A DNA stretch of 64,000 nucleotides, taken from positions 205,159,654 through 205,223,653 of the forward strand of contig OX457056.1 in assembly GCA_949752795.1 (NCBI GenBank). Direction: 5' to 3'. The position numbers and the translations under genes are program-made. The stretch comes from Hyperoodon ampullatus (Eukaryota > Chordata > Mammalia > Artiodactyla > Ziphiidae). Shown here in pieces: positions 32,510-43,732 of this stretch; within the stretch, counting starts at the first letter, position 1, and every line of letters begins with the position of its first letter. The notes under the pieces are model-generated. The model was not told where the DNA came from. It saw nothing but the letters and a program-made list of their open reading frames with translations, and did not search any database.

Positions 32510-33440
32510 CTACAAATAGAGGAGAATTCTGATAAAGAACAAGTATAAAAGACCCACAACTAACATCATATTTAATGATGAGATACTGAATGCTTTCCCC
32601 CTAAGGGCAGGAAAAAGGCAGGGATGTTTACTCTTTCTTTATTTTTTTTTGAATTTTTCAATTTTATTTAATTTATTTTTTTATAGAGCAGGTTCTTATT
32701 AGTTATCCATTTTATACATATTAGTGTATATATGGGATGTTTACTCATGACACACCTTTTCAACATGATGCTGAAAGTCCTCGTCAGTGCAATAAAGGAA
32801 GAAAAATGAAATGCAATTCATATAGATTACAAAAGAAAAAAATAAAACTGTCATTATTCTCGTTGATGTGATTCTCTCTGTAGAATATCACAAGGAATCT
32901 ACAAAAAAAAAGCTGCTAGAACAAATACGTAAGTAGAGCAGGGTTGTTGGATACAAAACATTCAGTGGAGAGAGGATGATTATTTTTAATGAATGGCGTT
33001 AGAAAAAATTGGGCAGCCATATGGGGAAAACGAACTTCAACCTATGATTTACAACTTATACAAAATCTAACTCAAAATGGATCACATTTCTAAATGTAAA
33101 ATATAAAATTATAAAACTTTTGGAAGAAACTATAGGAGAAAATCTTTATGACCTTAAATTGACACCAAGAGCAAAATTGATAAAGTAAAGAATCCATAAA
33201 TTGGACTTCATCAAAATTTAAAAATTTTGTTCTTCAGAAGATACAATAATGACAGTGGGAGAAACTATTTGCAGATCATATAACTAACAGAGGACTTATA
33301 GCCAGAACACATAAAGAACCTTTAAAGCATAGGAATAAGAAGCAACCCCATTAAAAAGAAATAATAGGAAAAATTTGAACAGAACATTTACCAAAGAAAA
33401 TATAAAGATGACAAGTAAACACAAGTATTTGCTATATTTG
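32510..33440 (+). mobile_element. Old L1 ORF2 fossil, sense
   Basis: ACCCACAACTAACATCATAT, GGAAGAAACTATAGGAGAAA and AAAATTGGGCAGCCATATGG are ORF2 3'-half sequence of an old L1. Frames are destroyed. Interrupted at 32634-32733 by a younger L1 end. Confidence 0.8.
32634..32733 (-). mobile_element. 100-bp L1 3'-end insertion
   Basis: Antisense L1 sequence (ATAGAGCAGGTTCTTATTAG, ATCCATTTTATACATATTAG) with a left T-rich tail. The exact 13-bp duplication GGGATGTTTACTC is at 32621-32633 and 32734-32746, made of the older L1 host sequence. Confidence 0.88.
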
Positions 33441-33735
33441 GAGTAAGTAATACCTAGATCCTTTGAGTCCTTTTGTTTTGTGACTCATATGTTTAAAAGA
33501 ACAATAACAAAATTCTCTAAGAATCTTAAATCAGGAGAAATAATGGGTCTTAGATAATGATTTTTCCTTCCTCAGACTTTCCTTCATTATTCCACTTTTT
33601 CTGGCATGTTCAAGAGTCTATTCCTTAATCAGCCCATTTCAGACCCTTTACCCTGTGTTATAGATTTGCTAATTGCTATTTTGAAAATTAGCATCAAAGG
33701 GGTCTTGAGCAGTAAAATTCCATTTCTCTACATCT
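33441..33735. other. Unassigned intronic sequence
   Basis: Nothing recognised with confidence; AT-rich. Confidence 0.35.
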
Positions 33736-33739
33736 TCCT

Positions 33740-33935
33740 GCATCACAGTTCTCATGGCCATTTTTCTCAACCAGTAGCATTCATGATCATCCTCTGGTGA
33801 GCTGATTCCACTACAGATTCCTGGGGTCGACCTCAGAGGTTTTGGTTTAGGTGGTCTGGTACAGGACCTGGGAGTCACCATATTGTTAAGCGCACTCCCA
33901 GCGTGATTTTGATCCAGGTGCTATTCAGGAACACT
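33740..33935. repeat. MER5-type hAT fossil
   Basis: GCATTCATGATCATCCTCTG, GATTCCTGGGGTCGACCTCA, GAGGTTTTGGTTTAGGTGGT and GGTGCTATTCAGGAACACTG have MER5 order. Diverged. Confidence 0.55.
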
Positions 33936-34440
33936 GCTGTGTGGATCCCTTACCTCATGTGGTGCTGGAGTCACAGCTCCGGGACAGTTATACCCTCAGT
34001 AAGCATGAACAAGGAGCCTTGGTATTGGAGTTGGGAATTACTCTGTTCCGTAGCACCTGGGCTATCACAGGAATGAAAGTGAAAAGAACGTATAAAGAGA
34101 GCAAATCGGTCTTTCTTTCCCTTCTAAAAAACAAAAATGAACAAGTGATAATTCATTATAAAGTGCTCTCCACATCAAGATAACTTTCAAATGTCTAAAA
34201 TCATGGATGAGAGAACTTCATAAATGTTAGCAGGAATAGTATGAGCTTTGTAAAGATCTTCCGGGGATGGAAACAGGATATGCCTATGAAAAAACAATTA
34301 AATGTTGCTCTATGTACTTCCCAGAGTATGACAGAAATATAGAAATTTGTGTTACCTTTATTTATTGACCCACTCATAATTCATTCCACTGTGATAGAGC
34401 CCTTTCCATGTGTAGAAGACAAGAGGTTCTCAAACCCTAG
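33936..34440. other. Unique intronic sequence
   Basis: No repeat or gene recognised. The 80-codon frame 33941-34183 has no family signature. Confidence 0.4.
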
Positions 34441-34442
34441 CT

Positions 34443-34560
34443 TTAGAAAAAAAAAAAAGAAAAGAAAAAAAGAAGAAAAAAACCCCCTAGCATTAAAATT
34501 GCCACACACACACACACAGACACACACACACACATACACACACATACATACACACTCACC
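34443..34560. repeat. A/G-rich tract followed by (CA)n
   Basis: 34447-34487 is A/G-only; 34503-34558 is a CA repeat with TA and GA interruptions. Read on the other strand it gives a false CVCVCV frame. Confidence 0.9.
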
Positions 34561-34639
34561 TGGTCCCACCACAGATCAGTGAAAGAAGATTCTTCAAGGG
34601 AAGGTCATGGGCATTGCCCTGTATAAAATTGTCCTAATG

Positions 34640-34800
34640 ATTTTGAAGTACATGTGGGGTTGAGAACCACTGCACTAGATCTGAGCTTCTCCAACATTAA
34701 CATACAAATGAACCATCTGGAGAGCTTTGTAAAACACACCTTGGGTATTTCTGACAAGCTCCCAGCTGATGCTGCTGGCCAGTAGACCCCGCTTTGATCA
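34640..34800. repeat. MER5-like hAT fossil
   Basis: GTTGAGAACCACTGCACTAG, CATACAAATGAACCATCTGG, GAGCTTTGTAAAACACACCT and CAGCTGATGCTGCTGG follow MER5 wording. Confidence 0.65.
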
Positions 34801-35103
34801 GCACTGCCCTGCATGAAGCTGTGGAGGGTGTGTGGGTAAATAGGACACAATCAGCATTGAGTAGCAGAGGCAGATAAGTACACAGATTATTACTGCAATA
34901 TAATGTGCTAAAGGCCATGGGGACTCTGTTTTGTCTCATGAAGAAAGTGCTATCTGTGCGAACCAAAAGGCAGGGTAGCCCAATTGCTGAGGAGCGACTG
35001 AAGGCTGCCCTGAAGAGCCCATGGTTAAGTTTCATCTTGGGAGATGAGTTGGATTTTCCCAAGGGGATGGTAGAAAAGGAGAGTGAGAAAGTTATACTAG
35101 ACT

Positions 35104-35412
35104 TGTACTGTCCAATATGGTAGCCATTCAGTTACACGTGGTTATTGAACACTTGAAATGTTATGTCCAAATTGATGTGTGCCATATGTGTGGAATACAC
35201 ACCATACTTCAAAGACTTACTATGAATAAAATGATGGAAAATAGCCCATTAGTAATTTTTATATTAGTTACATGATGAAATCATAATATTTGGGGTTAAA
35301 TCAGATATATCAAATGTACACTTTTCTGTTTACCTTTTAAGTATGGCTACTGGGAAATTTAAAAGGTCATTAGTAGCTCCCATTGTGTATCCATTGCACA
35401 GGACTGCCCTAG
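35104..35412. repeat. DNA-transposon fossil (hAT/MER type)
   Basis: TGTACTGTCCAATATGGTAG, CACGTGGTTATTGAACACTT, AAATGTTATGTCCAAATTGA and the terminal ATTGCACAGGACTG match a common eutherian non-autonomous DNA element. Family not named. Confidence 0.6.
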
Positions 35413-35815
35413 ACTGAGGGGCTGCAGGTGCAGCAGCATGGAGTGTGGCTCTTCAGTGCGTGGTGTGGCACTGACAGTCCTGTATCTAAACCTGGCTCCC
35501 ACACTCTGGAGCAAACCCAACATAAACAAGTCCCTTTTCTTGTTTTGATGTAAGAATCTCCACTCTTCCCCAGTCCTGGTCCTCCTCTTTGGGAGTCAGG
35601 CTTCCAGATTAAACTAAAGCCATTGAATTATCTCTTGCCTTGGCATGGTTTAAACAGGGCAAAGCCAACCAATTTGGTTAATAACAGTGTGAAACCTGTT
35701 TCTGCCATGAGATTCAGGATTCAAATGGCTTTTTCTCCCATTCTCTTCTGGAAATCATCTCTCTCTGAATGTCTCAATGTCCCCTGTGAATATTCAAATT
35801 TATATTCATATTCAT

Positions 35816-35850
<35 letters not shown>

Positions 35851-36825
35851 CACTCAGTTACTCAGTCACACACACACACCTTCTCCATCAAAGAGACCAT
35901 TCAGTGTCAATAGAAAGAGTATTAACTTGGTGCCCTAAGAGTTAAGTTGGGGAATTAACTCTGTCAATTAGAGCCTGTTTGACCCTGGACAATTTTTTTT
36001 TAACTTTCTGTGAATCTTCTAGTGCTTCACATGTTTGAATACACAAATATAAGAGGTATTTTTATAATTTTTTTTTCATCAATTGGATAACAAAGATCTT
36101 ACTGTAGAGTAAACTTTACAATGAGGCAGATTTCAGTTCAATGAACAAAGGAGGAACAATTAAGAGGACCCCGAAATGATGCAGACTGCTTTGTTAAGTA
36201 GTTGATTCCTCTTTATTGGAAATTTTCAAGCATAAGCTATACGGGGGCCTTGTAGGACACTGTAATAAGTGAAACTCGACATGAGCTAAAAGTTTTTAGA
36301 CATCTAGACTTGAAATTTCTAGAATCAAAACCCACAACACATATACTACCATTCCTTGTCCTGGTACTATTATCAACTCTCTTCATCAATTACTGCACTT
36401 TCTCACTAAGCCAAGATAAAGCCCAGTACATCTTAACAGAGCCTTCCAGGCAGTCATTAGTAATCAGATGGGCTTGGCACACAAGACAAAACTATTAGCC
36501 CTGAAGTCTAAACTGTAGGTTCTAGACACATAGAATAATGGCTCTTAAAGAACTTTGGGTTACTGACTAGTTCAATGGTTGCAAACTGTGTAACTGAGAG
36601 ATCCAGCAGTATTCTAAGAACTCAGAGGCCAAGAAGAGGATAAGGGGGAGCTAAACCAATAGGATTGCAAGGCTTCTGTTCATTTAGACAAGGCACACTA
36701 AAATCTACTTGATATATTGAGAATATAGAATTGTTTTTGATGAAGGTTCTCAGAATTTTAAAAAATGGTTGGAATGAATTAGAAATTTTCAAATTGTATC
36801 ACTCTCCAAAAAGCACCAAACTGTG
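35413..36825. other. Intronic sequence with (CT)n and (CA)n
   Basis: 35819-35846 is an uninterrupted CT repeat, 35867-35879 a short CA repeat. The rest, including the 62-codon frame at 36310-36498, has no family signature. Confidence 0.5.
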
Positions 36826-36829
36826 TAAC

Positions 36830-36985
36830 ACTTTGCCCAAGGTTACATAGACAGTCAGTGACAGGGACTGAACCAGAATGTAGATTGTGGTCTGATTCTC
36901 AGCCTGATTTTCCTTCCATGGTTCAAATACATAACGATTAGGATCACTGGTTCTGGTGTCAAGTCACCTGGGTTCAAATCCCAGA
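36830..36985. repeat. MIR fragments
   Basis: CACTTTGCCCAAGGTTACAT and CAGTGACAGGGACTGAACCA (antisense MIR), then TGGTTCTGGTGTCAAGTCAC and CTGGGTTCAAATCCCAG (sense MIR). Two opposite copies lie next to each other. Confidence 0.6.
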
Positions 36986-38354
36986 ACCTGAGGAGTATCA
37001 GGAATCCTAAGGTATTCAGGATCGCTGTGGTTTCTAAATGTCTATAACTCTGCCAGGTTCCCCTTCTTTTCTAGAAGGAAAAGACAGTAGAATTCTCCTG
37101 TGAGCAAATCCATAAGCACAATAGGAAGGAATAGTAGCTACCTTTTCTTGTTTTGCTGATTTTTATTACCTACCTTGTCTCAGGTGCTGTGTTAGGCATT
37201 TGGAACAATGTCACTATCCTTTGTTTTGCCCTGTGCCTACAAATAGTTTAGCCTCACTCCCCAGTCAAGGAAAAGGAGGCTTTTGGAAGCTAAATAACTT
37301 TTCAGAGTTTCTTGGAATCTGCTGGATTTCACTTATTTGCATTTGACAGTCCATGTTGTTATTTAAAATAAATAGCTCCTGGGTATTTCTCTAAGAAAAG
37401 ACCTGAAGAGCTGAATTTGCTTTTTGTTCACAATTTTAATTCACTTTTTCAATTTTGACAATATTACCCAAAGGGATGGAAGTTGAGCGCATCATGGAAA
37501 GTGTTTTTCTCTCAGATGGCAAGAGGTATGACGTTTAGGATCGTTTGAATATTTAATCATCTTAAAGGCAAAACATAATCACAGGTCACAATATAGCACA
37601 AGTGTATCGGCTTTTAATGTAATTAATTTCAGCTTAACTTGCATTTACTGAAGCTTTATAAAGTCAGTGCGAGGAGAGAAACAAAGATGACTAAGGCTTT
37701 ATCCAGGTTTCTAAGGAGGCGATCCTTTTGGAAAGGTTTGGCAGAGTGAGAAATGCTGGACTTCACGGTGAAACTCATTGATATAGATGCATGAGAGGCT
37801 TGCCTTACAAAACTGCTGCTGGAAAAGCAACTTCTTAGGAAGACAAGACTAAGGAGTTGGGTTATCTGCTTTGTGCTCTTTCCACATTCCTCAGTTCTCT
37901 GATCCAGCACAGATCCCAAGGCATGTTCCCTTGTGAATATCCCGTCTCTATCACTGGCCTGGGATTCTTCTGAGGGCAAGAACCAGTCTTATGTTCCCTG
38001 CTTTCTGGAACCTCAGGGAGTGTCTGATGCATGCAGCTTCTCTATACACCTTGACCCAATACAAAAGAAATTAATCAGTCAGTCTAAGGTCACCCTTTCT
38101 CACCATATGAGACCCTTGGTCCACCATCTGTAAGATGAGGAGGCATGAGGCTGGACACAGTGGTGCAATGGTACCGCCTTCCCTAAAGTCTTGCTAGCAG
38201 TACAGCTAGTTGAAATAGGGCCTGGTCCTGATAAAGTTATGGAGCAGATCTCTCTATTCACAGGGAACAAAGCTTTTGACTTTTAGTTTTTGTAAGTGAC
38301 CGCACCAGCTCTCAGAAATACATTAGAAAGACATTTGATATTTAGAAATATACT
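36986..38354. other. Intronic sequence, mostly unique
   Basis: 37430-37640 is a non-repetitive AT-rich block (see findings). 37150-37330 has MIR-like wording. No gene recognised; the 107-codon minus frame at 37656-37979 has no family signature. Confidence 0.4.
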
Positions 38355-38560
38355 GGGCTTCCCTGGTGGCGCAGTGGTTGAGAGTACGCCTGCCGATGCA
38401 GGGGACACGAGTTCGTGCCCTGGTCCGAGAAGATCCTGCATGCCACGGAGCGGCTGGGCGCGTGAGCCATGGCCGCTGAGCCTGCGCATCCGGAGCCTGT
38501 GCTCCACAACGGGAGAGGCCACAACAGTGAGAGGCCCACGTACCGCAAAAAAAAAAAAAA
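38355..38560 (+). mobile_element. CHR-type SINE #6
   Basis: Sense copy from GGGCTTCCCTGGTGGCGCAG to GTACCGC + A14. Flanked by AGAAATATACT / AGAAATATATT. Confidence 0.94.
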
Positions 38561-38779
38561 GAAATATATTAATTATGAGGATGATGTGACTTAACCATTT
38601 GGGGAATCCCTCTCTTGTTTTCCCATAAGGGTATCCTAATGAGATCTTCATTCAGTTTGGTCTTTCTGGTTTTCCGTTTGAGCATGTTTTGAAGGAAAGG
38701 ATGGGAAATAGCAGTTCTAGAATAAAGATTAATCCATGTCCACCCATTATCATGTAATTATATAGTGCCTTCAGTGGGC

Positions 38780-38960
38780 TTTCCCTACCTAAACATCCAC
38801 ATGCAGTTTTCACTCCCTTTTTTAGAAATTCCTTTCTCCACAGAACACTTCTCCATCCATGCTAAACACAAGCACTGTCTCCTCCTTCAAGTCCTCCTTA
38901 ATTATTCCAGCTCAGATGTGCTTTTTCTTTTCTGAGCACCTATAGCATTTAGAGAAAGTA
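38780..38960 (+). repeat. L2 LINE 3' fragment
   Basis: CTCCTTCAAGTCCTCCTTAA and TTTCTGAGCACCTATAGCAT are L2 3'-end wording. Confidence 0.6.
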
Positions 38961-39114
38961 AACAGTGATGTCAATCCAGAATACGACTTTACTAGTAGGA
39001 CCTGAGCTATCATGATCTTTTGATTCTCCACAATAAAACAGAACATTACTTGTTAATTGTACGTAAGAAGGATGCTGAGTGTTAAATCTCCTTCTTTCTC
39101 TCTTCATGATAAAG

Positions 39115-39335
39115 AAGAACTAGCATTTATTGATCCTTTAAAATGTATTCAACAATGTACTAACCTTTTTCATGCATAATCTTATTTAATCTTGATGACA
39201 GTCCTGAGAGGCAAACACTTACTTTGTTTGTACCTCACAGATGGAAAGTGGAACTGCTGCTTAGCCCGGGGCAATCAGCAAGCAGCAAGCTCAGGATTTG
39301 AACTTAGCACTTCCTACCTTCAGAGGCCTTTCTCT
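39115..39335 (-). repeat. MIR SINE, antisense
   Basis: CTAGCATTTATTGATCCTTT, TAATCTTATTTAATCTTGAT, CTCACAGATGGAAAGTGG and CAGGATTTGAACTTAGCA. Confidence 0.7.
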
Positions 39336-41425
39336 CACACACCACAATATGCTTGAGAAATCTGGACCCCTTTGCTTCCTTTTTATCAGGCATCGTGTGT
39401 TATTAAAACAAACATACACACAAACAAACAAGACCACAGTTGTTAGAAGCCTATTTGGGGATTTCATGTTATATGATAAATATCTGCTTTCAGTTTCATC
39501 ATAGAATCCTTATGACTATATTCAGCCTCACTTGGAGATAATGTCCAAAGTCCAAATTTAAGACCTTTTGCAAGTTGGAGGCTTGAGCGAAGTGGTGATT
39601 CCTGCTCACCTTTGACACCCCCAGTCCCCTGTGACACCCTTGGTCACTTCCACCTGGTAGCCTGGCCTGCCTGACATGTTCCTCTCCCCAGACCCCCATT
39701 TGGGGTTCTCACCAGGCAGTGGGTATCTCTGTGTTTAGAAAAGTAAAAGCGTTGAGACTTCTGATATATGAGTCCGGCTAAAGACTGCAAGGCCCCTGAA
39801 TTTTAAGTGGATTTCCCAAACGCGTTTTAGTGCTGCTTTTCTGTTAAATTGGACCTTTTGTTCCATGCTGGGCAGTGACAAGCAGCAGGGGAACCAAGAA
39901 GGAGGATGAGTGTGGCCCAATAGCTCATCTACCAGGGACCACAGTTTAGGTAGGTTTCGGTTTTGTATGGGGTGGCCTCGAATACGCTTGATTCTTTTTT
40001 CAAAGTGTCCAAGTATGGGAGTAAATAGTCAATAGACAGGGGGGAAATGAGCCCATGAGGGGGATAAGCAGATGTCCTCCTGTGCACACCTTTGATTACC
40101 AGTACAAGGGGCTTTCCAAGACACTCGCTGGCGAGAAAGAAGCAGGTTGTCAAGTCAACCCTTGTGGTTTCTTTACATGTCTTCACTGCAGCGTTTCACT
40201 GGATTTTAGTGCTTTATGCTAGGAGCAAATCACTCAGGCTGGGTGGGACCAATACTATGCCTGGTGCTCCAAAGCGCAGCCTGGGCTTCTTGCCTTCCCT
40301 TGGCCTCTCAGCCAGAAGTGGAAAGCCAGGCCATTCTTGGCCTTCTCTGTGGACAGAGACAAAGAGAAAGGGGTCCGCAGGCGGTACACACAGAATGGGG
40401 AGCAAGGTGGTCTTGCTAACAGGTCAGGGAATGTGGGGACAGGGCACAGTCTATTCTCTGGAGAGGTAGGTAGGGACCAAATTACGGAGTCGAGGTACAA
40501 AATGAATGGCTCCCGGTGGACTGTAGGCTTATTTTGTTTGGCCTAATACTGTTTGGCCTGCACCATATTTTAAACTTAAATTAGCTGTTAATTTTTTAAA
40601 CATTAGGAAATGTCACATTAAAGAAACTGGGACATTTAGCTTTATGTAGAAACTCAGGACATCTTATTCCTGAATCTCAGTGATGACTGATGCTGAGAAG
40701 CAGCTCCCTGTAAAGATGCAAGTGTTGGCCATTTTCCTGTAGTCCCAGCTGTTCCTCAGTGATCCCTGACGCTGAGACCCTGCGCCCGCTGCCATTCATC
40801 ACCTTACTCCAGCTCAGTTTCCTCTTATACATTACTTGCCTGGCCCCTGAGACATTTGACTTCATTAGGCTAGTTGTAAAAGGCCTTCTATTTTACAGAA
40901 GAATATTTGGGCTTTGTCCCCGGGCACTCAGAACTGTGGGTGATTTTGAAGCCGAGAGGGATCAGCTGAGCTTAGGTTTGAGAGATGATGCTGGCTCCTT
41001 GCCTCGGGTCCACCCAGCTTCCAGTCCATCCTGCACCTGAGCACCAGTTGTGAAATGGACGCAGCAGGCAACACAGATGGGAAGGCCTTTTCCAGGCAAG
41101 TGGCAGGGGTCGTGGAGAGAAGAGAGATGCTGGAAGCACTTCAGAGGCAGAATTTTCAAGGCTGGGAACCAGCTGGATTGCATGGCATGTGGAGGAAAGA
41201 AAAGTGAAGAGGCTTGAGCTACTGGGCAGATGATGAAACTGCTGATAGAGAGAATGAGATCAGTGTTGGACATGTCTGGACGAAAGGCACCAAAGCCAAT
41301 TGGCTTTGCCCAGATACAGACATTTGAAAAGTAGAGCTATAGCACATAATGAATTAATTTCCTACCAAAACATGTTTCTTTGTTAAATTAACGTTTTGTT
41401 TATTAATAAATGTGTGTAATAGCTA
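39336..41425. other. Unique intronic sequence
   Basis: 39405-39432 is an ACA-rich low-complexity run. Several 60-125 codon frames (40092-40469, 40759-41040, 40962-41273) overlap each other on both strands; none shows a domain. No repeats recognised from 39.5 to 41.4 kb, unusual in this window. Confidence 0.45.
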
Positions 41426-41429
41426 GCTA

Positions 41430-41600
41430 TAAATTTTATGAGTGAACCCCTTCCTAGACAGCAGGGCCTTTCACAATAGAAAATCTGTCTCATTCACTGC
41501 CATATTCCTGGTGCTTAAATAATACCCAATACATTATATGCACACAAGAAATACTTTCTGGATCAATCAATCAATCAATGAATTAAAGATCAATAATTAG
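41430..41600 (+). repeat. L2 LINE 3' end with (AATC)n tail
   Basis: CACTGCCATATTCCTGGTGC then TGCACACAAGAAATACTTTC and (ATCA)n/(TCAA)n at 41563-41580 match an L2 3' end. Confidence 0.65.
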
Positions 41601-42245
41601 GGAAAATTTAAAGTACCCTTGTCTTACACTCAGTTGTTATAAATATTTGTTTATTTAAACTTTTGCCTTTATTTATCTCTGCCGCTTACCACCCCTTCCA
41701 GTGTAGCCTCCAAAACGTACTCACACCTGTGCACATATTTAAGTGGGCAAGCGCATTAGATGTATGTAGTGATGCATGTCATTTTAGATGATAACAAAGA
41801 CTTCTCTGCTTTTAATCCTAAAATGACCTCTGTTTTTCACTTTTACCCATTTATTATTTTTAAACCATTAAATAAACAATATACATTTTTAAAGCAAGTG
41901 TATACAGAGGTTTCTTTATAGAGATTCACTTGTGGTTTTTCCTTGGGGAACAAATAACTGAATGGATTGTCTTCCTCGGATGACCCTGTCGTCATGATCA
42001 GAATGCTTAGACTCGAGGATTTCTCATTCAGCTACAGCTGCTGCCATAATTTTGGGGGGTTGGTTGAGGAAGGTTCAGCTGCTGAGATCTTTAGAAAATT
42101 TTACAAGTAATTATACAGGTTTTACTTATAATAACTAAGTACATTCTTATTGTAAACACAAGAAAGACGTATATAATATAAAAAGCAAAGGCCCCTCTTC
42201 TACTCTCCTTAAGTCCATTCCTTTCCCCCAAAATAGTCATAGCTA
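41601..42245. other. Intronic sequence, unassigned
   Basis: AT-rich, no gene or clear repeat. 42080-42200 is A/T-rich with no recognised family. Confidence 0.35.
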
Positions 42246-42249
42246 ATTT

Positions 42250-42458
42250 TTTTTTTTTTTTTTTTTGCGGTACGCAGGCCTCTCACTGTTGTGGCCTCTC
42301 CCGTTGTGGAGCACAGGCTCCGGACGCGCAGGCTCAGCGGCCATGGCTCACAGGCCCAGCCGCTCCGCGGCATGTGGGATCTTCCCGGACCGGGGCACGA
42401 ACCCGTGTCCCCTGCATCGGCAGGCAGACTCTCAACCACTGCGCCACCAGGGAAGCCC
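42250..42458 (-). mobile_element. CHR-type SINE #7
   Basis: Antisense copy, T-run on the left. The exact duplication GTCATAGCTAATTT lies on both sides (about 42236 and 42459). Confidence 0.95.
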
Positions 42459-42589
42459 GTCATAGCTAATTTATATAGATGTCCTTTAAAACCTTTTTTC
42501 CTATGCATTTATGGCACAAATATGTATTTATAAAGACATTGTTCTTTGTTTTTGTTTTTTTCATAAATTGAATTGTGCCATACATGTTG

Positions 42590-42929
42590 CTAAATAATTT
42601 TTTAAAAGGTCACAGAACAATGCACCTTGGGGAAATCAGCACATGATGCATATGTATCTACCTAATTCTTCTATTCACAACATGGTGCTTTGTTATATGT
42701 GTACGTTTGTTTATTTAAATGTTCTTTAATTCATGGACATTTAGCCAGTTTCTGGTTTTTCACTGCTATGAATAATGCCACAATGAACATTTTTGCCCTT
42801 GCCTCTTTGTGAAAATATATGAGTATTTCTCTAGAAAACGTCCCTTGAATTAGAATTGCTGGTAAAAAGATATGTACATTTAAAATTCTGATAGATATTT
42901 CAAATTTGTTCCTTCAAAAATCTGTACCA
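42590..42929 (-). repeat. Old L1 3' part, antisense
   Basis: ATGGACATTTAGCCAGTTTC, AATGCCACAATGAACATTTT, GAATTGCTGGTAAAAAGATA and CCTTCAAAAATCTGTACCA resemble a common L1M-type 3' region. It resumes at 43488-43520 after two later insertions. Confidence 0.65.
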
Positions 42930-43272
42930 GGAATAAAGACGCAGACGTAGAGAATGGACTTGAGGACACGGGGAGGGGGAAGGGTAAGCTGAGACGAAGT
43001 GAGAGAGTGACATTGACATATATACACTACCAAATGTGAAATAGATAGCTAGTGGGAAGCAGCTGCATAGCACAGGGAGATCAGCTCAGTGCTTTGTGAC
43101 CACCTAGAGGGGTGGGATAGGGAGGGTGGGAGGGAGACGCAAGAGGGAGGGGACATAGGGATATATGTATACATAAAGCTGATTCACTTTGTTATATAGC
43201 AGAAACTAACACAACATTGTAAAGCAATTGTACCCCAACAAAGATGTTTAAAAAAATAAAAAATAAAATTAA
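42930..43272 (+). mobile_element. L1 3' UTR insertion
   Basis: Severely 5'-truncated L1 copy: GAATAAAGACGCAGACGTAG to ACAAAGATGTTTAAAAAAAT and an A-rich tail. AAAAATCTGTACCA flanks it at 42916-42929 and 43273-43286. Confidence 0.92.
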
Positions 43273-43286
43273 AAAAATCTGTACCA

Positions 43287-43487
43287 GGCTTCCCTGGTGG
43301 CGCAGTGGTTTGGAGTCCGCCTGCCGATGCAGGGGACGCGGGTTCATGTCCCGGTCCGGGAGGATCCCACGTGCCGTGGAGCGGCTGGGCCTGTGGGCCA
43401 TGGCCACTGGGCCTGCACGTCCGGAGCCTGTGCTCCACAACGGGAGAGGTCACAGCAGTGAGAGGCCCGCGTACCACAGGAAAAAAA
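43287..43487 (+). mobile_element. CHR-type SINE #8, 245 bp before exon B
   Basis: Sense copy from GGCTTCCCTGGTGGCGCAGT to GCGTACCACAGG + A-tail. Its duplication AAAAATCTGTACCA (43273-43286 and 43488-43501) is the same sequence as that of the adjacent L1. Confidence 0.95.
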
Positions 43488-43501
43488 AAAAATCTGTACC
43501 A

Positions 43502-43732
43502 ATTTACTCTTTGGCTGGTCGGATATAAGATTAACTCTTTCCTCACTCCCTTTCCTGAACTAGATATTCCTTTTCTTAAAAAAATTATTACAAATTCTTT
43601 GGACAAGAAAATGCAGTCTGATGGTTGTTTTACATTGCATCACTGATCCCCAGGAAGTAGGGCTTTGTGTGCTGAGAGGTTTGGTGACCATTGCCCCTTG
43701 TGTCTAAGTGTCTCTCTGCCATCCCATTTCAG
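43502..43732. other. Intron between SINE #8 and exon B
   Basis: Contains the branch/pyrimidine region TCTCTCTGCCATCCCATTTC directly before the acceptor. No repeat recognised beyond the end of the old L1. Confidence 0.6.

Larger units (their letters stand above)
30063..43732 (+). other. SORCS3: SORCS3 complete intron (13,670 bp)
   Basis: Lies between the two exons, GTGAGT donor to CCCATTTCAG acceptor, interrupting a Tyr codon after its first base (phase 1). It holds MIR and L2 fossils, a large TTCC/TTTC microsatellite, an old L1, MER5-type elements, three CHR SINEs and a short L1 3' end. I saw no further coding exon inside it. Confidence 0.88.

Noticed and set aside
34381..34582. CVCVCVCV and HTHTHT frames
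   Set aside because: Translations of the (CA)n repeat.
36310..36498. 62-codon frame with a hydrophobic segment (LPFLVLVLLSTLFINY) as a membrane peptide
   Set aside because: No conserved context, no start context and no family recognised; chance hydrophobicity is common at this length.
38365..38440. tRNA-like A and B box sequence at SINE heads
   Set aside because: The head of the SINE is tRNA-derived, but no full cloverleaf or terminator is present; it is a retroposon, not a tRNA gene.
40092..40546. Overlapping frames at 40.1-40.5 kb as a possible small gene
   Set aside because: Five overlapping frames on both strands reflect local stop-codon scarcity from higher GC; no signature.
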